This document shows, in pieces, positions 8,694 to 18,624 of a stretch of 64,000 nucleotides of DNA. Each line of letters opens with the position of its first letter. Positions within the stretch are counted from its first letter, which is position 1. A program made the translations under genes and the position numbers. Source of the DNA: Allium sativum (lineage: Eukaryota; Streptophyta; Magnoliopsida; Asparagales; Amaryllidaceae); NCBI GenBank assembly GCA_030737875.1, contig CM060915.1, forward strand, positions 631,906,786-631,970,785, written 5' to 3'. The notes under the pieces were generated by a model. That model worked only from the letters and a program-made list of their open reading frames with translations, had not been told where the DNA came from and did not search any database.

Positions 8694-9302
8694 TATGAGA
8701 TAGCGTATAACCATGGCAAGGGTAACATGGTAGCGGACGCCTTAAGTAGAAAAAGGTTGTCCTTGAGTTCATTGTTCGTTGAACAACGGAGCTTAGAGTT
8801 TATTTCTATGTTTGACTTTAGACCTTCCGTTGACTCTGTACCCGGATTGCTAGCCTCCTTGGAGGTTAGACCTACTCTTTTGGGGCGGATTGGGGAAGCA
8901 CAGAGGGGCGACTCACAGTTGGTTGAGTTGGTGGGAAAGCTCATAAGGAGGGAGTCGTCCAGCCATTTGAGTAAGTACACCCTGGACGATAGGGGGTGCT
9001 TGCGTAGAGACGGTAGACTTTGTATACCGAAAGACGAGGGTTTGAGGAAGGTTATTCTTGATGATGTACACCGTTCTAGGATGACCATTCATCCCGGCGG
9101 TGACAAGATATACCCAGACATGAAGAGGGTTTTTCTGGACCGGTATGAAGAAAGATGTGGCCGAGTATGTCGCTTGATGCTTGGTGTGCTAACAAGTAGA
9201 AGCGAAGTAAAAGAAACCCGGAGGGTTGCTTCACCCGTTGGGAGTTCCGTAATAGGAAGTGGGATAGTGTCTCGATGGATTACCGAAATCAAGGAAGGGT
9301 AA
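8694..9302 (+). pseudogene. GyA RNase H end and integrase zinc-binding region
   Basis: The frame begins with the end of RNase H (GKGNMVADALSRKR), crosses a linker (LLASLEVRPTLLGRIGEAQR), and enters the integrase N-terminal zinc-binding domain (LDDVHRSRMTIHPGGDKIY). Both His of the H2C2 motif are visible. The C-x-x-C half is frameshifted and replaced by unrelated residues near position 145, so the zinc finger is broken. Confidence 0.8.
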
Positions 9303-9309
9303 TACGGGG

Positions 9310-9656
9310 ATTGGGCTTGTGGTAGATAGACTTACTAAGTGTGCCCATTTCGTACCTGTGAAGAGCAAGAGGACTATTCCATGTCGAGCTTCAGTTTATA
9401 TTCGAAGGACTATTAGATGGCATGATGTACCCTTCAGTATGGTGAGCGATCGAGATCCTATCTTCACTAGAGAGTTTTGGAAGAGTTTCCAAGAGACGGT
9501 AGGGACTCAGTTGTAATTGAGTACCGCATATCATCCTCAGATAGACGGCCAAACCGAGAGGGTGAATCATATTTTAGAAGACCTTTTGAGGCTATGTATC
9601 TTGGATTTTGGAGGTACACGGGAGGAGCATCTTCCATTGGTAGAGTTACCTGACAG
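9310..9656 (+). pseudogene. GyA integrase catalytic core, truncated
   Basis: Motifs of the rve core are visible: VDRLTKCAHFVPVKSKR (first catalytic Asp), [19 protein letters not shown] (second Asp), a TAA stop at 9514-9516, then STAYHPQIDGQTERVN (catalytic Glu). The frame runs through LEDLLRLCILDFGGT and EEHLPLVE. It then jumps directly to PDRLS of the C-terminal region. Relative to GyB, the AYN...FEALYG segment and the linker are deleted. Confidence 0.85.
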
Positions 9657-9905
9657 ACTTAGTAATGTACATGATGTATTCCATAGGAGGAAGTGCCTAC
9701 ATGAGACCGCAGAGGTGGTAGAGCCGAGTTTGTTTAGAGAAGTGGAAGTAGAGTGTGATGCGACGATTCGACGAGCTCTTACTTGCATCCTTGGGTCAGA
9801 GATTTGGAAGCTGAGAAAACAAGAGAGGTTCAACTAGTCAAAGTACAAAAAGGGAGATGAAGAGAGCGATGCTACCTGGGAGACGGAAGCGAAGATGCGC
9901 TCGAG
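9645..9905 (+). pseudogene. GyA integrase C-terminal / chromodomain-like tail
   Basis: Contains LPDRLSNVHDVFHRRKCLHE, EVVEPSLFREVEVECD, and the tail region (ILGSEIWKLRKQE, a TAG, then DATWETEAKMR). Endings of the form ATWE-x-E-x-x-M are typical of Tekay/Del chromoviruses, where the chromodomain guides integration to heterochromatin. A stop near 9835 and a frame change break it. Confidence 0.7.
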
Positions 9906-10033
9906 GTACCCTTTTTCTTTTTCTTTCGGAGGGTATATTCTTTTGCTTCACCTTCATCACATATCTTGTGCTTATCTTATCCTTAGTATGTCCTCTCGTT
10001 AGTACCTTTGACCTTTAGATAGGGTAAACCTAT

Positions 10034-10147
10034 GGTTGAAACACGTGTTTGAGACATGTTATGATTGATGGATGCAAGTGGATGCAAGTGGTTGCTAGTG
10101 GTTGCTCGTGGATGCATATACACACACTCTAGGCACTAGATCGGCTC
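10034..10147 (+). other. Conserved 3' internal block, GyA
   Basis: Holds the perfect palindrome AAACACGTGTTT, then GAGACATGTTATG, then five 10-bp units (GATGCAAGTG twice, GTTGCTAGTG, GTTGCTCGTG, GATGCATATA), and ends GGCACTAGATCGGCTC. Non-coding, between integrase and the polypurine tract, yet recognisable in GyB, GyC, GyD and GyE. Confidence 0.65.
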
Positions 10148-10485
10148 AATCACTTCATATTGCATATTGCATAAAATTGTGTGTAGGAAGCTATATTTAT
10201 GGATGTTTAATGATTGTGTTATCATATGGATGATGCATTTTGGTGAATGATTGTGCACTCATGTAGATATTGTATGTGTCGATAGGGTTCTCTCGCATAC
10301 ATAATGGATGCATGGCACTATCATGGTTTGCATATGTTCATACATTAGATAGGGAACATATACACACACTTTTTGCATATGCTCATACATCATTAGAAAC
10401 TGTTTAAGGACAATGGATGCCTGTGGTTAATGGTTTGAGTAGATGGTTGTTTGGATGGTAGGATATGCATTCTCCTTAGCATAGA

Positions 10486-10503
10486 GATTTCGGGGACGAA
10501 ATC
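10486..10503 (+). other. Pre-polypurine hairpin, GyA
   Basis: GATTTCG-GGGA-CGAAATC, a perfect 7-bp stem with a GGGA loop, five bases before the polypurine tract. Confidence 0.7.
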
Positions 10504-10507
10504 CTTT

Positions 10508-10520
10508 AAGGGGGGGAGAA
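10508..10520 (+). other. Polypurine tract of GyA
   Basis: AAGGGGGGGAGAA directly before the 3' LTR; the expected plus-strand primer. Confidence 0.9.
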
Positions 10521-13500
10521 TGTAACACCCCGAATTTCGGTTAATGCTAAAATTCACTAATTACAGAATAAATAATCTCAGATGTGGGAATTAGGGGAAA
10601 CGGGCTGCGTCATTGCGTTCGTCTTGGAAAAATACGCGAAATAGAGTCCGAGTTTTCGAAAATCGGAGTCCGTATGGCCCAGTTATGGCCCGATGAAGTT
10701 TGCAGAAAATTTGAAACTAAAAACAGATTTATAATTTAAATTCAGATTTTAAAATAGAGCAGGCGGGGCCAGGCGGGAAGATTCCCGCCCAACCCATGTC
10801 GACAGGGCTGTCGACAGGCCTGTCGACAGGGCTGTCGACAGGCCTGTCGACAGGGCTGTAGACATGCCTGTCGACTTGCCTGTCGACAGGGTGGCACCGT
10901 CCATTGAACCTGGGTGCACCAGGTTGCACCAGGTTGGGTTTCAGGCTGGCTAGGAGGGCTGGTTCTAGAGATTTCCTAAATCTAAGGGTCCTAATCTAAT
11001 CTAGGGTTAATCTAAGGGTCTAAAATGCAACCTAATCCTATAAATAAGACCCTAACCCTACCCTAATTCATTCATAATTAGATCTAGTAACTAAACTATG
11101 GCAAAATGAAACTTGATCATGGCCACCACAAATCAATGAAGAGGAAAGCAAGCTAATCAACCTCTCTAATCAACCTCCAATCCATTCTAAGCGTCTTAAT
11201 CTTCTTCATTTGGAGTGCAAATTGCTAGTTGTGAGTTTCTATCACTTTGATGATCGATTGCTAAATTAAGTAGATGAGATGTAATGAGATTTATGGTTTT
11301 GCATGTGGATTAATGGGTTTTCAAGTCATATAACATGATGTGAATATGCTAATCTATGTTTAATATTAATCCTATGTTTATGCAAGTTGAATATGTAAAT
11401 TTATGCAAGTTGAATATGTAAATTTATGCATGTTGAATATGTAAATTTATGCATGTTGAATATGCAAGTTTATGCAAGTTGCTATGTGGGTTTATGCAAG
11501 TTAAGTATGTAGGTTTATGCAAGTTAAGTGGTGGGTTTATGCATAATGTGTAATTAATTTTATGCATGCTAAGTATGTAGTTTTATGCATGCTAAGTGAT
11601 TGGTATTATGCATAAATCATGATATGCAAGTTTACCTATGTATATATGCATAATGTATGAATATATATATATGCATGTTTACCCTCCTTTAATATGCAAG
11701 TTATACATGCAAGTTCAACATGATATGCAAGTTATGTATATGCTTATATGCAAGCTCAACATGTTATGCAAGTTTATGTGTATGTTGTTATGCAAGTTCA
11801 TATGCAAGTTTATGTGTATGATGTTATGTAAGTTATGTGCATGTTGCTATGCAAGTTACATGTATGTTAATATGCAAGATATGCTATGCAAGTTACATGT
11901 ATGTTAATATGCAAGATATGCTATGCAAGTTACATGTATGTTAATATGCAAGATATGCTATGCAAGTTACATGTTTGTTAATATGCAAGTTCATGATGAC
12001 ACATTATGCAAGTTTAAAAGTTAATATGCAAGTATGTGAAAGCTTATGCAAATGCTTATGCAAGTATGTGAATGCTTATGCAAGCTATGTGTATGCTTAA
12101 ATGCATATTTAACATGTTATGCAAGTTATGAGAATGCTTATATGCAAGTTCAACATGTTATGCAAGATATGTGTATGATAATATACAAGTTTGGGTTAAA
12201 TGTAGTTGGGTTAATATATGCTCATATATGCAAGTTGACATCCTCTTAACCCATGACAAAGTACATGCTAATATTTGGTTTAACCCATGATATTTGTGAT
12301 GATCTTCCCCTTTATTATACCATGAAGTGAGAACGATTTACGTGGGGAACGATGGGGTTGGAAAATATGTTAATAAATGTATGATTGGGTATGATTAAGC
12401 ATACCATAAAAATAAAATTACCATAAGTGGGAATTTACCTATTGAGTTAGGTCTACCCCATGGGAATTTACCTATTGAGTTAGGTCTACCCATGTTATGG
12501 AAAATTTGATATTAATTAGGGATAATTAATATGGGGGCTGATTAATTAGGTGTAATTAATCAACTAAGACACGAGGTTGGACCCTTTTGTAGCATAAGAC
12601 TGCCCGGAACCGACCGGCAAATCCAGCGGCTACAAATGATTGGCCCAATGTGAGAGGTCTTAGTCATAAAGTAAATACATGATTAAAGTAAAGACACGAG
12701 GTTAGACCCTTTTGATGACAGAAGTCTGCCCGGAACCAACCGGCATATCCAGCAGTCATAAAAGACGGTCTAATGTGAGAGGTCTTTATGAGGTCATGAT
12801 CTTAATTAATGAATTAAGAAATACTTAACCATAGTAGCATGTAGTAGGACATGAGGGTTAAGTGGGTGCCTTGGGTGGCAGGTAGTAACTAGTGGGGATG
12901 CCTTGGGTGGCATGTGGAATCTAGTGGGTTGCCTTGGGTGGCAATAGAAAAATACGATTAGAATACTTAACCAAAGTGGAACATGTAATTAAACATGATT
13001 AAAGGGTTAAGTAAGTGCCATGGGTGGCATGTGAAATACTTAACCAAAGTAGGACATGTAAGTAGACATGATTAAAGGGTTAAGTAAGTGCCATGGGTGG
13101 CATATAGAAATCTAGTGGGTGCCTTAAGGGGCAATTGAAATATGATTAGATGACTTAACCACAACTTAACATGTAAGTGGGCATGATTATAAAGAGGGGT
13201 TAAGTGGGATGCACTAGATAAAATTGCAAGCTTAGGTGGTAGCTTGTGGGGGCCCATTTCAACCAATATCCCAAACGTATCTTTGTAGGCTCGACTTAAG
13301 TCGAGTGACGGGACACGCATATTGGGCTTGACTATAAGAGGCCAAACCGGGTTAACGGTGGCAACGCGGGACCAACGGGTTTCATATGCGTGTGTGGACC
13401 CGGGCTGGTTGGTAAGTCGTTGTTGCATCGTGTAGATATAAAGCCGTGCACCGTTAGTATTGGGTAGCCACTTTAGGGGAATGATACACCCCAATTGTGG

Positions 13501-14305
13501 GACCAGCACGGGTATCTACAGTAGGGAGCCGATCGCTTGGGAGTAGTGGGTACACCTAGTAAAGATAGGGGCAGACGGCACCTGTGTAGGGGTACAAGAA
13601 ACTACCGGGTAAAAATTACTAAGTATACTTAGTGGGATCAACCTTTAAGTAGGAATTACTCTTGGTGGGTAGAACTGGTGTGGTGCAGTGTAGGAATTAC
13701 CCTCGGGTGGATAAGTCTGGGGCGGTGTAGTCTAGTAAATATCCTTGGGTGTATAAATGCGTCTTTACGGTTACCTTAGTTCCTCTTAAGTTTGCCAAGC
13801 TGCTTAGTGTAGCCATTCATCCCCAGGCGTTACCGTATATCAACTTATGTCTTCTCTGGTTACTTTAATGATTGCATTGTTAAAGTTATAGGACTCACTC
13901 AGACTTATGTCTGACCCCGTTGTTTTTATCTTTTTCCCAACCCTCAGGTTATCAGAGTGGGCTCAGTACGAGTGGGCTTTGATCAGACTGCTTTATTCTC
14001 TTTTGGAGCTTGGACCATAGGAGTAAAGCTCAGTTCATCTTTTCTTTTATGGCTATCAGTTTACGCATATTGGGATTATGTACTTTTATTTATCAGGATG
14101 GATATTTTGTACTTGACTCTTAGTATGGTTTTATGATGTAACCAGACATGTTTTACTTCCGCTGTTATGAGATGATGTTTTAAAATTTTTAAGTACTATT
14201 TATATCTGTCTTGGTGTAATTTTTCTGTTCTATATCCACTCAAATACTCCACCGATGCCATGGCATTCCCATAGAGAGTGACCATAGCGGGTGTGGGGTG
14301 TTACA
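10521..14305 (+). repeat. GyA 3' LTR (3785 bp)
   Basis: Near-identical to the 5' LTR. The main difference is 36 extra bp, which are three 12-bp units in the GTCGAC array at 10798-10887 (eight units, one mutated to GTAGAC). Followed by the target duplication CTAGT. Confidence 0.95.
12564..12788 (+). other. Paired structured motif, GyA 3' LTR
   Basis: Copies at 12564-12663 and 12689-12788, same as in the 5' LTR; one substitution lies in the copy 2 apical arm (AGATGT to AGAAGT). Confidence 0.7.
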
Positions 14306-14339
14306 CTAGTTCTGCATCTTACGAAAATTAATCTCCAAA

Positions 14340-14503
14340 CAGAGCAGCCGACAACCTAATATAAATAAACCGCACCCGGATTGCTTGATTGAGGTGTGAC
14401 CACCAGAACGCTAATGCCGAAACAGAGCAGCCGACGACCCTAATATAAGTAAACCGCACCAGGATTGTTCGATTGAGGTGGTACCACCTGAATGCTAACG
14501 AGA
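14340..14503 (+). repeat. 83-bp tandem duplication
   Basis: Two diverged direct copies (14340-14422, 14423-14503), each starting CAGAGCAGCCGAC and containing TAAACCGCACC and GATTGAGGT. Origin unknown. Confidence 0.75.
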
Positions 14504-14523
14504 CAGCGGCGGCGGAAGAACAG

Positions 14524-14652
14524 ATGAAGGAGGCGGCGGAGGTACAGCTAACGGTGGCGGTGGATGAACAGCTGACGGCGGCGGCGGACGCAAAGATCGA
14601 CGAAGGTGAAAACCCTAAAAAAGATTTTAGTTCAAGACAAAAGCAGATGTAA
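14524..14652 (+). other. GCG-rich ORF of 42 codons, unidentified
   Basis: The frame reads MKEAAEVQLTVAVDEQLT and continues AAADAKIDEGENPKKDF to a TAA. It is Ala/Glu-rich because of GCG repeats, unlike its AT-rich surroundings. It could be the remains of a first exon, but I see no splice partner or family match. Confidence 0.2.
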
Positions 14653-14869
14653 GCTTGAGAATGGGGGTTGGGCACGAATGATGTACGAAATGACAATTAG
14701 GCCCATGGTTTTTCAATCGGTCACGAACAAAATAAATTCGTTTATGGTTATAACTGTTGTAAATAGTTATAATGGTGGTATTCGTTAGAACTTCGTAATG
14801 GTTATAACCATTACAAATTCAAACGAAATAAGTGTTACAGTAGGGCCTGTTTGGTTTAGTGAAAGTAGT
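14653..14869. other. No clear gene; small palindrome
   Basis: AT-rich. It contains the perfect palindrome TAATGGTTA-TAACCATTA (14796-14813). The phrase TAGGGCCTGTTTGG at 14844 resembles DNA-transposon ends, but no second end is visible. Confidence 0.3.
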
Positions 14870-15580
14870 GGATATCATATGCTTTACGCACTGAGTGAGA
14901 GACGTGAGGATGATTGATATGTTTGATGTTTGCTATCACCATCACATGCACACTCCCATTTTTAAACTTTATGTTAGTGTTACTTTAGAGCTCTGTTGTG
15001 CTAACTCTTTGGTTATAGATCCAGGTTCAGGTATGATTATTTATACCTGTTATTGCTTTATTTTGTTGCTATCGCTCATACAAGACTTTTGTCTGACCCA
15101 GAGTTTTATGTCTCTTCTTATTACTCTGGGTGCTCCTAAACGAGCAGACTAGAGGCAGGTTAGGTGCTGATGCGCGTGTAGCTGTCCGGAGACGAGCAGG
15201 AGGCTTCTACGTACTATATACATATACTCGCCCTGTGTTGTTGCTGATCACTGCTTTGGGCATTAGTAGTGTACCTTATCTATTTTTCTTCAGAGACAGT
15301 ACTTTGAAGTTGTAATAATAATGGTTTGGATCATAAGCTATATTCTTAATTCCGCTACTCTGATGATTATGGTTTAGTTTTCAGCTTATGTGCTGTCTCG
15401 CTTGTTTTATGTTAGTTATGTTATTATTATATTTTGTTCCATGCATTGTGAGATATAGTATAGGTTCTCGATGATTCATAGTTTCAAAACCCTTTCCTCT
15501 AATGACTGTCCCGTGCTGGTTGGGCATTGGTACAACGCATTTCGAGGGAAATGTAGGCTGGTTCGGGGCGGGCCGTCACA
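14870..15580 (+). repeat. LTR-F: 3' part of a divergent gypsy LTR
   Basis: In plus orientation it shares the layout of the end of GyA's LTR: CAAGAC-TTTT-GTCTGACCC, then a pyrimidine-rich stretch, and an ending GGGGCGGGCCGTCACA. The left boundary is uncertain. No primer site follows; it abuts GyE LTR sequence in the opposite orientation. Confidence 0.55.
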
Positions 15581-15993
15581 TGTTCCCACCCTGAGAACCT
15601 GGAGGGAAAAGAAAGAGAGGGAAAAGGAAACAAAACGGGTCAGACATAAAGCTCGGCGAGTCCCGTTACTTTTAGCATATATATAAGTAAAAGCATCATG
15701 ACAGGCATATGACAAGTATAACAGACTGAACAGAATAAGCGGAATAAATAGATCAGAATAGGTCATGCTTCCCAAATACTTTTCTCTGCACCAATACTAT
15801 TATAACAGAAACAGAATGATTCCAACAAAAACAAATGGTAGACTTAGGTGTACTTCTAGTGACGGGTGTTACCCCAATGATAATAACAGGCGGCCCAACA
15901 GAAATAACGGGTGTTACGCCAAACGATAATAACGGTTTCCTAAACAGGCAGGACTAGATGTACCCTAATTACTACCCCCAATTGATCAACTAC
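15581..15993 (-). repeat. GyE LTR, left piece
   Basis: Matches GyC/GyD LTRs from the predicted leader acceptor onward (on the minus strand: pyrimidine tract, CAG|GTTCTCAGGGTGGG). It lacks the first ~310 bp of the LTR. It ends at TAC (15991-15993), where CACTA-1 starts, and resumes at 53834-53836. Confidence 0.8.
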
Positions 15994-16240
15994 CACTACA
16001 CCATAACAGCCAGTTTGACACAAAAGGTTGCGGACAATTATTACGGTTTATAGCCGTATCATATTTGATAGTGCTAAGATCCGTATCAAACTATGTCTTG
16101 CGATCCGCACCACCCTAAACACCCTAAATCTAACCGTCCATCAACGAAGCTCCGGATCAGTGAATTTGATACGGCTTTTGGCCAAATCTAATGTGTATCA
16201 TATTGTTCACCCTATTAGGCACTCAAAATTAAAATTTTAG
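15994..16240. repeat. CACTA-1 left terminal and subterminal repeats
   Basis: After the terminal repeat, AGCCGTATCA-like words recur in both orientations (TAGCCGTATCAT, GATCCGTATCAAA, TTTGATACGGC). Such subterminal repeats are where the TNPA-type protein of En/Spm elements binds. Confidence 0.8.
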
Positions 16241-16270
16241 TCGCTCCCTTTTCCCTCTGTTTTGCTTTAA

Positions 16271-16308
16271 TGGTGACTGAAAACCCAAATTAGGGTTTTT
16301 GGTCACCA
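16271..16308. other. Perfect hairpin in CACTA-1
   Basis: TGGTGACTGAAAACCC, a 6-nt loop, then GGGTTTTTGGTCACCA: 6- and 7-bp perfect stems around an AAATTA loop. Function unknown. Confidence 0.5.
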
Positions 16309-16414
16309 AATCGTGCCTCCACCTTTCTATGGAATCTCGCCTATCGACCGAGACAAACAACCCTCTCCTTCGACGCAACAACCCTTAGTCCCTAGCCTTC
16401 AATTGACCGCAGGA

Positions 16415-16640
16415 ATGTATTTCAACTGAATTGTGTTTTGCATGCCTGATAGTGGGGATTAGGGAACACATTGAAGTCTTTGTGTGTTAGGTGACCCTTA
16501 CTTTGTTCAAGTTTGTTAGCTGTTTCAATTGAATCGTGTGTGCATGATTGATAGTAGGGATTAGGGAACAAGTTGAAGTCTTTGTGTGTAAGCCGATTGC
16601 TACTTTGTGTTAGTGTGTTAGCTATTTCAATTGAATCGGT
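16415..16640 (+). repeat. ~105-bp tandem repeat, about two copies
   Basis: Each unit has TTTCAA-TGAAT, TGATAGT-GGGATTAGGGAAC, TTGAAGTCTTTGTGTG and ends GTTAGCT. Non-coding. Confidence 0.7.
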
Positions 16641-17185
16641 ATGTACTAGTGTGTTAGCTGGTTGCTATACCTTGGAATCAGAGAAATCAAACTTGAATCA
16701 TGTTTTACGATAATGTAAAAAACATCTGAATTGCTATTGGAAACATGAATGGTATAATTTTAGATTGCGGTATATATATCCATGAAATAAAGAAATAACA
16801 ATGAGTTAGTCATAAGGATGAAGTAACCTTTACCAATGTTAAGATGTTTAATGTCAATTGTCCATAACCTAATTCTATTTGCAATAGCCATTTGATGATA
16901 TGTTCTTTAGATCGCTTGCCTCGTTGAATCCGAAATGTAGTAACCACACCCATGTACAAGTTGTCACTGATTTACAGTTTAACTATTTAGGAACTAAAAG
17001 TTGTCCGTTTCTTAAACTGAGCAAATGGATAATTCTATAGTTCAATATTTAACCATGATTTCATCGTCATTAGACTGTTTGTTTGCCTTAAGTTTGAAAT
17101 TTAAATTGGGCTGTCTTATAACAAGTTTACTCTGTTTTGAGAGATAACAAGTTTACTGAAAATATAATAACAGGTTTGCTGAAAC

Positions 17186-17600
17186 CTGGGAAGATGGATG
17201 ATTACTCGACTTTCTAGTTAATAATTTAATGGGCGATCCACCAGGTGGATGCATTTTAGCTCACGCTTAGGGTCGGGTATCCATGCTTATTAGCTTTATC
17301 CAAATGTCGGATGCTGCTGCACTTAACCTTAGTAAAAAGCCGCTTTCATTAGCAACTTTCCCTTACTTTGTGGCAGAGACTGTAGTGTAAGTTACCTTGC
17401 ACTACACAGTCTGCTTCAAAGAAACTGAAAATTGCAAGTGAAAGTAGCTTTTTCCAAAGGTTAAGTGATGCGGCATTCGACATTTGGATAAAACTAATTA
17501 GCATGAATACCTGACCCTACGTGTGATCTAAAATGCATCAACCTGGTGGATCGCCCAGTAAATTCTTAATAAGAAAGTCGAGTATGCTTGTCATCCCAAG
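17186..17600. repeat. Long inverted repeat, ~200-bp arms, 12-bp loop
   Basis: Left arm 17186-17387 and right arm 17400-17600 are diverged inverted copies. The left has CTCGACTTTCT, GGGCGATCCACCAGG and TTTATCCAAATGTCG; the right has their inverses in order. The arms pair almost to the centre (GACTGTAGTG with CACTACACAGTC). It could be a fold-back MITE or, if transcribed, a double-stranded RNA source. No ORF. Confidence 0.8.
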
Positions 17601-17998
17601 ATGATGATTCGATATTTTTAGCCTTTGTAGCAGGTATATATTATTTTACACTTATCTCTACGTAATATCTTACATAAGAATTGAATAGACATGTAGTTAT
17701 GTGCACATCAACGAACCTGATAGAAAGAATGTGGACAACTGTCAGCTTTAGTTTTTTAAATAGACTTCAACAAGTCATCTGATACATATCTTTGAGAGAA
17801 ATAAAGATAACTGATCGAAATTTGTTTCTTAGAAAATAAAACAGATCACGATAACTAATAATATAAAGAGCTTAAATATCACTGGTGAAACACTATTAGT
17901 TCTATTAATTCTCTTGCTTTATTCACATTAATGATTAGCAAGTTGTACCATTTTAATTATTGGTAATTTATGTTTGTTTTCTGATATGAGATATGCAG

Positions 17999-18216
17999 GA
18001 ATTGTCAGGGCTCAAGAAACAACTTGAAATAGAATTAGAAAACTTATCACCGGTAAAACTGTTATTCATTTTAAAATTTTAATAGACATCACACATATAT
18101 TATGGAACTTTATGTTGTGTGTGTGTGTATGAATCAATTTTTTAGGACTTCACACAGTTAAAAACCACACACCGAAGCAACAACAAGATGTTGCGAGTAA
18201 TCCGAAGAATTTTGGT
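17999..18216 (+). pseudogene. Two candidate exons in CACTA-1, cut by CopH
   Basis: Exon 17999-18052 (after ATATGCAG, before GTAAAACT) encodes ELSGLKKQLEIELENLSP, a coiled-coil-like helix. Exon 18146-18216 (after TTTTTTAG) encodes DFTQLKTTHRSNNKMLRV and continues to the CopH junction. Both are phase 0, so the frame stays open across the intron. I do not recognise the protein. It may be a captured host fragment or the element's own gene. Confidence 0.35.
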
Positions 18217-18624
18217 GCATCATAGCTATTTGATTGCATAAAAAATTACATATGTGTTGCCCAATAGCTATGGTTGAGACCACTGAAGAATGGAGGTCTT
18301 TGTGTCGATTGACCTTCTGTGTAAGTGGAAGTGCTGGTGCTTGCGTTATTTGCCAGATTACTTGAATATATCAAATAACTGTGTTACGGTTATATGAAGA
18401 CCTTGCTCCGATACCAAATAAAAATTGCATGTATGTGATAATATAGTACATACGGATCATGTAATATGGTGTATAACACACAAGTATGAAATAATAGTTA
18501 ATCACAAATATATATAAAACAGTGGATGCAGTGAAAACAGAAAAATCACACTAGGGATTTTTGTACCGGTTCGAAGCACCGTCCTACGTCCAGTCGCAGA
18601 CTTCTATCTGGATTTTCACTAACA
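18217..18624 (-). mobile_element. Extra partial copia copy (gag start, primer site, LTR end)
   Basis: A diverged duplicate of 21557-21965. On the minus strand it contains the last ~206 bp of a CopH-type LTR, a primer site and the first ~200 bp of gag. It joins directly to the full CopH LTR at 18625. No target duplication is visible around it. Confidence 0.8.

Larger units (their letters stand above)
2710..14305 (+). mobile_element. GyA: Ty3/gypsy retrotransposon, Tekay/Del-like
   Basis: A complete 11.6-kb LTR retrotransposon. The LTRs (2710-6459 and 10521-14305) begin TGTAACACCCC and end GGGGTGTTACA. The insertion is flanked by the 5-bp duplication CTAGT (2705-2709, 14306-14310). Internal order is primer site, gag with two CCHC knuckles, degenerate protease, RT, RNase H end, integrase, chromodomain-like tail, polypurine tract. 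Long LTRs and this tail point to the Tekay/Del chromovirus lineage. LTRs differ by about 6 substitutions, a 1-bp indel and a 36-bp repeat-unit indel by eye, so insertion is recent. Pol carries stops, frameshifts and deletions including the catalytic RT box, so the copy cannot be autonomous. Confidence 0.95.

Noticed and set aside
10729..10929. ORF with VDRPVDSPVD-type repeats
   Set aside because: It is the GTCGAC array read in one frame; the DNA palindrome and 12-bp period explain it.
14524..14652. Intact host gene
   Set aside because: Only 42 codons of GCG repeat, no second exon or family match; listed as an unidentified ORF only.
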